This document shows, piece by piece, positions 51,879-59,819 of a DNA stretch of 64,000 nucleotides. The stretch's first letter is position 1. Every line of letters starts with the position of its first letter. A program made the translations under genes and the position numbers. The stretch spans positions 3,472,001 through 3,536,000 of the forward strand of contig CAVYPZ010000003.1 of assembly GCA_963770535.1 (NCBI GenBank), read 5' to 3'. The DNA comes from RYN-230 sp963770535. Lineage in GTDB: Bacteria; Actinomycetota; Actinomycetes; Streptosporangiales; Streptosporangiaceae. The notes beneath the pieces are model-generated. The model was given only the letters and a program-made list of their open reading frames with translations, was not told the origin of the DNA and made no database searches.

Positions 51879-52511
51879 TCACCGGGCCTGGGCGGCCGTG
51901 CTGCGGCGGCGCAGGCGGACCGCCCGGACCGCGTAGTCCGCGCCGGTGACCACGGTGACCAGGACCGCCAGCCCCATCACCAGGGCCCGCAGGGCACCCG
52001 GCACGCCGGGCAGCACGTACAGGGCGATGGCGAGCACCTGGAGCAGCGTCTTGATCTTGCCGCCCCGGCTGGCCGCGATGACCCCGTGCCGGATGACCCA
52101 GAACCGCAGCCCGGTCACGCCGAGTTCCCGGGCCAGGATGACCGCGGTCACCCACCAGGCCAGCTGCCCCTGGGCGGACAGCGTGACCAGCGCCGCCCCG
52201 GTCAGCGCCTTGTCCGCGATGGGATCCGCGATCTTCCCGAAGTCCGTGACCAGCCCGCGCTGGCGGGCGATGCGCCCGTCCAGCAGGTCGGTCACGGACG
52301 CGATGAGGAACACGGCGAACGCGCCGATCCGCCAGCCGTCCCCGCCGGCCAGCAGGAGCAGGACAAACACCGGGACGAGCACCAGCCGGAGCGCGGTGAG
52401 CCCGTTGGCGATGTTCAGCACTCCCGGCTGGGGGATGCCGCCCTGCGGCCCTGACGGGGCCGGCCGCGCCGCCCCGCCCGTCTCCGCGGCGGGCTGGCTC
52501 AATGCTGTCAC
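51879..52511 (-). CDS. pgsA: CDP-diacylglycerol-glycerol-3-phosphate 3-phosphatidyltransferase PgsA, in frame with rimO
   Basis: A membrane enzyme that makes phosphatidylglycerophosphate. The CDP-alcohol phosphotransferase motif is complete in DGRIARQRGLVTDF followed by GKIADPIAD. Several membrane helices are present (LVLVPVFVLLLLAG, LALYVLPGVPGALR region). If translated on its own it would start at the GTG 52509-52511 (VTALSQPAAE), giving 210 residues, close to the family length, with NIANGLTALRL near the N-terminus. No stop separates it from rimO, so it may instead be part of a fusion protein. cinA follows after 16 bp. Confidence 0.85.
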   Translation of the reverse strand: MTALSQPAAETGGAARPAPSGPQGGIPQPGVLNIANGLTALRLVLVPVFVLLLLAGGDGWRIGAFAVFLIASVTDLLDGRIARQRGLVTDFGKIADPIADKALTGAALVTLSAQGQLAWWVTAVILARELGVTGLRFWVIRHGVIAASRGGKIKTLLQVLAIALYVLPGVPGALRALVMGLAVLVTVVTGADYAVRAVRLRRRSTAAQAR

Positions 52512-53996
52512 CCGCGCCCGGCGGCCGCCGCAGGCACGGACGAGCCAGTCGGCCACCAGGTCCACGCCGTCACCCCCGGCGACCCGGGCGGCGATCAGCC
52601 CGCCGACGGCCGCCCCGGTCACGCCGCGCACGGTCGTGGTCCCGTCCACCTCCGGCGCCTGGTGGGCGGCCCGGCCGAGGTATGTCCCGCCGCCGAGATC
52701 CTCCTCCAGGAGCACCTCGACCACCTCGCCGGCCCGGTCCGCGGCCCGCTGGGCCATCAGCTCGTCGGCCAGCCCGGCCAGGTCATCCACCCGCCGGGCG
52801 ATCTCGGCCGGATCGAGCTGGGCAGCCAGGGTGGCCGCCTCGGTGCCCTCCTCGTCGGAGTAGCCGAAGACACCGATCGCGTCCAGCCGCGCCTCGGACA
52901 GGAAACGCTGCAGCTCATCGACGTCGGCGGCGGTCTCGCCCGGGAAGCCGACGATGAAGTTGGACCGGACGCCAGCCTCCGGGCAGGCCTGCCTGACCTG
53001 GGCCAGCAGCGCGCCGAACCGTTCGCGGTCACCGAAGCGCCGCATCGCCCTGAGCACCTTCCCGCTGGCGTGCTGGAAGGAGAGGTCGAAGTAGGGGGCG
53101 ACGCCGGGAGTGGAGGTCATCACCTCGATCAGCGCCGGGCGCACCTCCGCGGGCTGGAGGTAGCTGACCCTGATCCGGTCGATGCCCGCGACCGCGGCGA
53201 GCGCGGGCAGCAGCTCGTCCAGCAGCCGGGGGTTGCCCAGGTCCTTGCCGTACGACGTCGAGTTCTCGCTGACCAGCACCAGTTCCCGGACACCCTGCCC
53301 GGCCAGCCACTCCGCCTCGGCGACCAGGTCCTCCGGGGGGCGGGACAGGAACGCGCCGCGGAACGCGGGGATCGCGCAGAAGCTGCACCGCCGGTCACAC
53401 CCGGAAGCGATCTTGAGCGGGGCGACGGGGCCGCCGGACAGCCGGCGGCGCAGCGTCCGCGGGCCGGACGCGGGCGCCAGGCCGGGCGGGAGGTCGGTGA
53501 TCCCCGCCGGGCCGGGCCGGGCGGGGCCATGGCCGGGCGGGTGGCTGCCCGGGCCCGCGGACCGGGCCGCGGGCGCGATCGGCAGCAGCTTGCGCCGGTC
53601 CCTCGGCTCGTGGGCGGGCCGCCGTTCGCCGGCCAGCACGCCGTCCAGCCGGGCCCCGATGTCCGCGTAGTCGTCGAAGCTGAGCACCTGCGCCTCGGGC
53701 AGCTCGGCCGCCAGGACATTGCCGTACCGCTCGGCCAGGCAGCCCGCGGCCACCACCTTCGCGCCGCTCCCGGCGGCGTCGAGCAGCTCGCTGACCGACT
53801 CCTGCTTGGCCGCCTCGATGAACCCGCAGGTGTTCACCAGGACGACGCTCGCCTCGTCGCTGCCGGACAGGGTCCACCCCGCGGCCTCCAGCCGGGCGGC
53901 GAGCTCCTCAGAGTCCACCTCGTTACGCGCACAGCCCAGCGTGACGAGGCTGACCGTGCGCTCCGGCGGCTGGGGGCTTCGCTGACTCGATGACAC
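51879..53996 (-). CDS. rimO: Single ORF joining RimO (ribosomal protein S12 methylthiotransferase) to PgsA
   Basis: One 705-codon frame covers two proteins normally encoded separately. Residues 1-495 are RimO, the radical SAM enzyme that methylthiolates an Asp of ribosomal protein S12: LGCARNEVDSE, NTCGFIEAAKQ and AAGCLAER give the N-terminal cluster cysteines, CDRRCSFC the radical SAM motif, and a TRAM-like domain follows. A Pro/Gly-rich insert lies at about 145-185. Residues 496-705 are PgsA (see separate entry). There is no stop between them. A TGA in the next frame (52508-52510) overlaps a GTG, which looks like the ancestral stop-start overlap. GTG 53996. Confidence 0.9.
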   Translation of the reverse strand: MSSSQRSPQPPERTVSLVTLGCARNEVDSEELAARLEAAGWTLSGSDEASVVLVNTCGFIEAAKQESVSELLDAAGSGAKVVAAGCLAERYGNVLAAELPEAQVLSFDDYADIGARLDGVLAGERRPAHEPRDRRKLLPIAPAARSAGPGSHPPGHGPARPGPAGITDLPPGLAPASGPRTLRRRLSGGPVAPLKIASGCDRRCSFCAIPAFRGAFLSRPPEDLVAEAEWLAGQGVRELVLVSENSTSYGKDLGNPRLLDELLPALAAVAGIDRIRVSYLQPAEVRPALIEVMTSTPGVAPYFDLSFQHASGKVLRAMRRFGDRERFGALLAQVRQACPEAGVRSNFIVGFPGETAADVDELQRFLSEARLDAIGVFGYSDEEGTEAATLAAQLDPAEIARRVDDLAGLADELMAQRAADRAGEVVEVLLEEDLGGGTYLGRAAHQAPEVDGTTTVRGVTGAAVGGLIAARVAGGDGVDLVADWLVRACGGRRARVTALSQPAAETGGAARPAPSGPQGGIPQPGVLNIANGLTALRLVLVPVFVLLLLAGGDGWRIGAFAVFLIASVTDLLDGRIARQRGLVTDFGKIADPIADKALTGAALVTLSAQGQLAWWVTAVILARELGVTGLRFWVIRHGVIAASRGGKIKTLLQVLAIALYVLPGVPGALRALVMGLAVLVTVVTGADYAVRAVRLRRRSTAAQAR

Positions 53997-54031
53997 ACCG
54001 GAAGACTACGGTAAGCATCCCGGTGCTGCTG

Positions 54032-54778
54032 TTAGCCGGTGACCGGCTTCCCGGGCCCCAGGCTCAGCGTGACGGGCTGGCCGGTGACGCCGGGCGAGTG
54101 CAGTTTCTTGCCGTTGACGGTGAGCACGATCCCGTCGGGATTACCGATGTCCATGTTCACGGCCCGGGAGAAGGTCCACGTCTTCGAGTTCCCCCCGACC
54201 ACGTAGGCCTGGGACAGGAACCGCCCGTTCGGCCTGGTGAACTCGACCCAGCAGTCCTGGATCGCGGTGAGGCTGATCGTCACGGACTGGCTCACGGCCG
54301 GCGGGGACGGCGATGGGGGGGGCGTCGACGCCGCGGCCGTGGGCTGCGCGGGGTGCCGGGGCGCCAGCTGCCCGGAGCTGGCCTGCGGCCGCGCGGGATG
54401 CGCCGAGTCGACCACGCGGTAGATCCCGTACCCGGCGATCAACGCCAGGACCAGGACCATGGCCAGGCTCCAGTTGGGCCGCCGCCGTTCCCTGATCTTG
54501 ATGGGCGTGGCCGGCTCGAACACGTCCGCGGCCCGGATCGCCTGCGGCGCCCCGTGCACCGCGTCGTACTCGCGGATCAGCTCGTCGTCGTCGGCCCCGA
54601 CGGCCCGCGCCACGCTGCGGATATGACCGCGGGCGTAGAAATCGCCGCCGCAGGCAGAGAAATCGTCGTGCTCCATCCCCCGGATGATTGTCTCTCTGAT
54701 GCAGGTTCTCTGGCTAACCTGCGTAATGGTGAGACCCGCCTGGCGGCGCGCATCTGCCAGGGCGTCACCAATGCTCAC
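54032..54778 (-). CDS. rodZ: RodZ-like membrane protein (HTH_25 plus DUF4115)
   Basis: A 248-residue protein of the RodZ type, linked to cell-shape control. Residues 1-75 form a helix-turn-helix of the RodZ kind (LADARRQAGLTITQVSQRTCI, DFYARGHIRSVARAVG). A single membrane helix at about 115-135 (LAMVLVLALIAGYGIYRVV) is followed by a Pro/Ser/Thr-rich linker and a C-terminal beta domain (DUF4115) with WVEFTRPNGRFL. GTG 54778 has GGAGG 6 nt upstream. It lies between ftsK and rimO on the same strand. Confidence 0.85.
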   Translation of the reverse strand: MSIGDALADARRQAGLTITQVSQRTCIRETIIRGMEHDDFSACGGDFYARGHIRSVARAVGADDDELIREYDAVHGAPQAIRAADVFEPATPIKIRERRRPNWSLAMVLVLALIAGYGIYRVVDSAHPARPQASSGQLAPRHPAQPTAAASTPPPSPSPPAVSQSVTISLTAIQDCWVEFTRPNGRFLSQAYVVGGNSKTWTFSRAVNMDIGNPDGIVLTVNGKKLHSPGVTGQPVTLSLGPGKPVTG

Positions 54779-54920
54779 GCCACGCCTCCACTGCCATATC
54801 GCACTGCGCACCGCCCCGGGGTGCGGGAACAGTAACCGGATGCGAGCCGCCCGCCAAATATCCGGGCCGCCAACAAGTGTAGACATCCCCTCGGGCACGG
54901 CGCAGATGCCGTGGCCTAGA

Positions 54921-57787
54921 TCAGTCCTGCCCGCCCCGCAGCGAATCAACCACGCCGTCCAGGTCGTCCGGCCGCACCAGCACGTCCCTGGCCTTCGATC
55001 CCTCGCTCGGCCCGACGATGCCGCGGCTCTCCAGCAGGTCCATCAGGCGGCCCGCCTTGGCGAACCCGACCCGCAGCTTACGCTGCAGCATGGACGTCGA
55101 GCCGAACTGGGTCCGGATGACCAGATCGGCGGCCTGCATCAGCAGCTCGAGGTCGTCGCCGATGTCGGCGTCGATCTCCCGCTGCTTGCCCTCGGCCGCG
55201 GCCACGTCCTCCCGGTAGGCAGGCTGGGCCTGCTGGGTGCAGTGGCTGACCACCTCACGGATTTCCTTCTCCGTGACGAAGGCGTTCTGCAGGCGGAGCG
55301 GCTTGCTGGCGCCCATCGGCAGGAACAGGCAGTCACCCTGCCCGACCAGTTTCTCCGCGCCCGGCTGGTCCAGGATGACCCGGCTGTCGGTCAGGCTGGA
55401 GGTGGCGAAGGCCAGCCGGGACGGCACGTTCGCCTTGATGAGCCCGGTCACCACGTCCACGCTGGGCCGCTGGGTCGCGAGCACCAGGTGGATCCCGGCG
55501 GCCCGGGCCAGCTGGGTGATGCGCACCACCGAGTCCTCGACGTCACGCGGGGCGACCATCATCAGGTCGGCGAGCTCGTCCACGATGACCAGCAGGTACG
55601 GGTAGGGGGTGAGGACCCGCTCGCTGCCCGCCGGCGGGGACAGCTTGCCCGTCCGCACCGCCTTGTTGAAGTCATCGATATGGCGGAATCCGAATGCCGC
55701 CAGGTCGTCATAGCGGCGGTCCATTTCCCCCACGACCCACTGCAGCGCCTCGGCCGCCTTCTTGGGGCTGGTGATGATCGGCGTATAGAGATGCGGTATT
55801 CCCTGGTAAATGGCCAGCTCAACGCGCTTGGGATCTACCAGGATCATCCGGACATCGTCCGTGGTGGCGCGAAGCAAAATCGAGGTAATGAGCCCATTTA
55901 TGCAGGTAGATTTGCCGGCGCCGGTCGCGCCGGCAATGAGCATGTGCGGCATCTTGGCCAGGTTGGCCACGACGGTCCGGCCCTCGACGTCTTTGCCCAG
56001 GCCCACCACCATCGGGTGATGGTCGTTGACCGCCACCGGGGAGCGCAGCACATCCCCCAGGCTGACGATCTCCTTGTCCGCGTTCGGGATCTCGACCCCG
56101 ATCGCGGACTTGCCGGGGATGGGCGAGATGATCCGCACGTCCGCGCTCTTCACCGCGTAGGCGATGTTCTTGGTCAGCGCCGTGACCCGCTCGACCTTCA
56201 CCGCCGGGCCCAGCTCGATCTCGTACCTGGTCACCGTGGGGCCGCGCTTGAAGTCCGTGACCCGGGCATCCACCTCGAACTGCTCCAGCACCTCCGTCAG
56301 CGCCCGGACCACCACGTCGTTCGCGCGGGTCCGCTGCCTGGGCGCGCTGCCCGGCTTCAGCAGCGCCATCGGCGGCAGGATGTAGCTGGACTCGGCCGAC
56401 CCGGACAGGGTCAGCTGCTCCCCCCGCGCCGGCCCGGGATCGCGGGCGGGCGCGCCGGGCGCGGCGGCGCCGTCGCGCCCCCGGGCGCCGTCCGGCCCGG
56501 GCTCGTGCGCGGCCGTGACGCCCGCCACCCCGGCTGCCCCGAAGCCCAGCGCGCCGAGCAGGGACTCATCCGGGTCCTCGGCCGCCGCGCCGCCGCTGCC
56601 GCCGCGTCCGCGGGCTGGGGCGCCCCGGCCGCGCGCCGCGGCCGCCCGGCACCCGCGGTCTTCCCGCCGGGGCCGTCCCCGAGGATCGGCGTGTCGTAGG
56701 GCCGGTGATGGTCGCCGGCCTCGATGGCCGCGGGCCGCCTGCGGCCGGCCCGGGGCAGCCCGCCCGCCGCCGCGGAGCCGTCGATCTCCCCGGGTTCTCC
56801 GTCCTGCTCATCCAGGTCCGCCTCACCCGCCCGCGGGGAGAAGCCGCGCAGTTCGGCCAGCCGGTCAGGCACCCGGTGCACCGGGGTCCCGGTGATCACC
56901 AGCAGCCCGAACCCGCTGACCAGCGCGAGCAGCGGGGCGGCAATCCACGGGGTCAGCGCGGCCACCAGCGGGGCCGAGACGGCGAAGCCGATCAGGCCGG
57001 CGCCGGACCTCATGGCGCTCTCCCCGGCGGACGGCTGCGGCGTGCCCGCCGCGATGTGCACCAGGCCGAGGCCGCCCAGCAGCAGGCAGGTCCAGCCGAT
57101 CACCATCCGCCCGGTCTGCGCGTTGCGGTCGGGGTGGCGCAGGAACCGCCACGCGAGCAGGCCGAGCAGCAGGGGCACGGTCCAGGCGGCCGAGCCGAAC
57201 GCGCCGAGGAACAGCCCGGCCAGCATCCGCCCGGCGAAGTTGTGGATGTGGAACCAGGTGGTGGCGGCCACGACGAGAGCCGCCGCCAGGAAGGCCAGGC
57301 CCACGCCGTCCCGCCGGTGCAGCGGGTCCAGGTCCCGTGCGCTGCTGCCGAACCGGCGCGCGCCGAATCCGGCCGCGTGCGCGACGACCATCCACAGCCC
57401 GGCCACCAGCCGGGCCAGCCAGCCCGCCAGGATCAGGATCGGGTCCGCGGTCCGCTGCGGTGGCCGGGCCGACCCGCGGGAACGGCCCCTGGCGGGCCGC
57501 CGCTTGCGTCCCTGCCCCGGGCGGTTCTGCCTGGGGCGATTCCGGCCGGAGCGGTTCTGGCCGGAGCGGTTCTGGCCGGAGCGGGAGGTGCCGTTCCGGC
57601 CCTGGCCCTGGCGCGGGGGCATCGCGTTCTTGCTGGTACCCGACCGTGAGCCGGCTGGCCGCCCGGCGCCATCGGGCGCGCGGGCCTGCCCGCCCGGTGC
57701 GCGGGCCTGCCTGGCCGCCGGGCGCGCCTGCCCGCCCGGTGCGTCCGCCCCCGGGCGGGGGGTGCCCTTAGCGACACGAGTAGCCAT
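54921..57787 (-). CDS. ftsK: DNA translocase FtsK, apparent frameshift in the linker
   Basis: Pumps DNA at the division septum. The N-terminal part (from ATG 57787) has a basic Arg/Gly/Pro-rich leader and four membrane helices (WLARLVAGLWMVVAHAAG, FLAAALVVAATTWF and others). The C-terminal part in another frame carries the FtsK motor: AGATGAGKST (Walker A), LLVIVDELADLM (Walker B), LATQRPSVDVVTGLIKANVP and a gamma winged-helix domain (RKLRVGFAKAGRLMDLLESRG). The two parts meet within 56570-56640, a run of CCG/GCC repeats, and need one missing base restored. As FtsK is usually essential, a sequencing error is likely. Confidence 0.92.
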
Positions 57788-57985
57788 GATGCCCAAAGTA
57801 CCCAGGATCGGCGCGGTGCAGCCGCAAGCGGGCGGGCGTGTCGCCATGATCTTCTGGCCCGGGTGAACGGCGGTTATCGCTGGTCTGGCCGGCCTGCGAA
57901 TACTCGGCGCTCCCCGTTGGCAGGGGCGTTCTGGCAGGCCACTCTGGAGGGAATCCCCTGCAGACGATCATGAACGGAGCGCCCA

Positions 57986-59251
57986 GTGACCAGCCCGCCG
58001 GCCAGCGTGAGCCCGGCCGGCACCCGGGACGGCGCGCAGGGACCGGGAGCCGCGGACGGCAAGCACCGACCGGGAGCGGCAGACGGCGCGATCCCGGCTG
58101 GCCTGCCGGCGGTGTGGCTGCGCTACAACTGCCCGTGCCCGCTCTGCCGCGACCCGGTGAGCGGCCAGCGGCTGCTGCACATCACCGACATCCCGGCGGA
58201 CATCGCCGTGGCCGAGGTCGCCACATCGCCGGGCCCCGCCCCAGCAGGCTCCGCATCGCCGGGCTCCGGGCCGGCTGGAACGGTGCGGGTGCGGTTCCGG
58301 CCGGATGGCCACCGGGCCGTGTTCGACCGGGACTGGCTGGCCCGCCACGGCGAGCCTTCTCAGGCATGGCCCCCGGACCCGCGGACCGAGGACGCCAAGC
58401 GGCTGTGGTCCGCGGCCGGGCTGGGCCAGCCGCCCCGCAGATCCTGGGCGCGCTACCTGGCCGATGACAGCTACCGGCGGGACTGCCAGTCGGCGGTGCT
58501 GCACGAGGGATTGCTCCTGCTCAGTGACGTGCCCACGGATCCCGGCACCGTCCTGCAGGTGGCCGCGAGCCTGGGCTACGTCCGCGAGACGAACTACGGG
58601 CGCCTGTTCGACGTCCGGGTCGAGGCCGCGCCGGCCAACCTCGCCTTCACCAGCCTGCCGATCCCCCCGCACACCGACAACCCGTACCGGGACCCGGTCC
58701 CGACCGTCCAGATGCTGCACTGCCTGCACAACGCGGCCGGCGGCGGGGACTCCGGCTTCGTGGACGGGTTCCACGCGGCCTCCCTGCTCCGCGCCCGGGA
58801 TCCCGCCGCGTTCGCCACGCTTGCCGTCACCCCGGTCACGTTCGCCTACCGCGATGCGGCCACGCAGTTGTCCGCCACCAGGCCGCTGATCACCCTGGAC
58901 ACCCGCGGGCGGATCCGGGAGATCCGGGTCAACTCGCGCAGCCTCCAGCCCGTGCGCAGCGCGCGGGCCGGGGCCTTCTACGCCGCCTACCGCGCCTTCG
59001 CGGAACTGCTCTCGGACCCGGCGGCCCTGCTGACCGTGCGGCTGCGGCCCGGCGACTGTGCAGTGTTCGACAACACCCGCGTGCTGCATGCCCGGACCGG
59101 GTTCGCCGGCCGGGGGCGCCGGCACCTGCAGGGCTGCTACGCGGATCTGGACGGCATCGAGTCGGCCGTGGCGGTGGGAGATCGTGCGGCTACCGATGGC
59201 ACCCGCAGGACGGAGACATACGCAGGAAGGACCCGGCATGACCGCAGCTGA
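57986..59251 (+). CDS. tmpA: Fe(II)/2-oxoglutarate dioxygenase, TmpA-like (gamma-butyrobetaine dioxygenase family)
   Basis: A 421-residue two-domain oxygenase. The N-terminal DUF971-type zinc domain has VWLRYNCPCPLC with Cys49, Cys51, Cys54 and a later DGHRAVF His109. This is the Cys-x-Cys-x2-Cys...His pattern of human gamma-butyrobetaine dioxygenase. The TauD domain has the iron site His229-x-Asp231 (PPHTDNPYRDP) and His368 (NTRVLHAR), with Arg further on for 2-oxoglutarate. The gene overlaps an HD-domain oxygenase gene by 14 bp. That pairing is diagnostic of TmpA, which hydroxylates 2-(trimethylammonio)ethylphosphonate. Carnitine-type hydroxylation is the alternative. GTG 57986 with GGAG upstream. 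Confidence 0.8.
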   Translation: MTSPPASVSPAGTRDGAQGPGAADGKHRPGAADGAIPAGLPAVWLRYNCPCPLCRDPVSGQRLLHITDIPADIAVAEVATSPGPAPAGSASPGSGPAGTVRVRFRPDGHRAVFDRDWLARHGEPSQAWPPDPRTEDAKRLWSAAGLGQPPRRSWARYLADDSYRRDCQSAVLHEGLLLLSDVPTDPGTVLQVAASLGYVRETNYGRLFDVRVEAAPANLAFTSLPIPPHTDNPYRDPVPTVQMLHCLHNAAGGGDSGFVDGFHAASLLRARDPAAFATLAVTPVTFAYRDAATQLSATRPLITLDTRGRIREIRVNSRSLQPVRSARAGAFYAAYRAFAELLSDPAALLTVRLRPGDCAVFDNTRVLHARTGFAGRGRRHLQGCYADLDGIESAVAVGDRAATDGTRRTETYAGRTRHDRS

Positions 59252-59819
59252 CCCGGTACGCGTCATCGCGGACCTCTTCGCCGCCGAGGGCGCCGGCGAA
59301 TATCTCGGCGAGGCGGTGACCCAGGCCCAGCACATGCTCCAGGCCGCTGCCCTGGCCGAGGGAGCTGGCGCGGCACCTGGGCTGGTCGCCGCGGCCCTGC
59401 TGCACGATGTGGGTCATTTCACCGGGGCGGTCAGCGGCCAGCAGCTGATGGCCGGTACCGACAACCGGCACGGCGACCAGGGCGCGGACTGGCTGGCCCA
59501 GTGGTTCGGGCCCGAGGTCACCGAGCCGGTCCGGCTGCACGTCGCGGCCAAGCGCTACCTGTGCGCCGTGGAACCGGGATACTTCGGCGGGCTGTCCCCG
59601 GCCTCCGTGCACACCCTGCGCGTCCAGGGCGGCCCGATGAGCCAGGCCGAGTCCGCGCAGTTCGAGGCCAGCCCGTGGTGCCAGGCTGCGCTGCGGCTCC
59701 GCCGGTGGGACGACGCCGCCAAGGAGCCCGGGGCCGTCGTGCCCCCGTTCGGCTACTACCAGCGGCTGCTGCGCCAGCTGGCCCGCCAGCACGGGGCCGC
59801 CAGCCTCAGACCTCGATGA
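59238..59819 (+). CDS. tmpB: HD-domain mixed-valence di-iron oxygenase, TmpB/PhnZ-like
   Basis: A 193-residue HD-domain protein. All six di-iron ligands of PhnZ-type oxygenases can be placed: His32 (TQAQHMLQ), His56-Asp57 (LLHDVGH), His78 (DNRHGDQG), His101 (VRLHVAAK) and Asp158 (RRWDDA). The Tyr-x-x-Glu gate that separates these oxygenases from HD phosphatases is present as Tyr22-Leu-Gly-Glu25, seven residues before His32 as in PhnZ. Such enzymes cleave the C-P bond of 1-hydroxyphosphonates to give phosphate. With TmpA the product would be glycine betaine. ATG 59238 has AGGAAGGA and overlaps tmpA by 14 bp. Convergent 14-bp overlap with rnj. Confidence 0.8.
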   Translation: MTAADPVRVIADLFAAEGAGEYLGEAVTQAQHMLQAAALAEGAGAAPGLVAAALLHDVGHFTGAVSGQQLMAGTDNRHGDQGADWLAQWFGPEVTEPVRLHVAAKRYLCAVEPGYFGGLSPASVHTLRVQGGPMSQAESAQFEASPWCQAALRLRRWDDAAKEPGAVVPPFGYYQRLLRQLARQHGAASLRPR

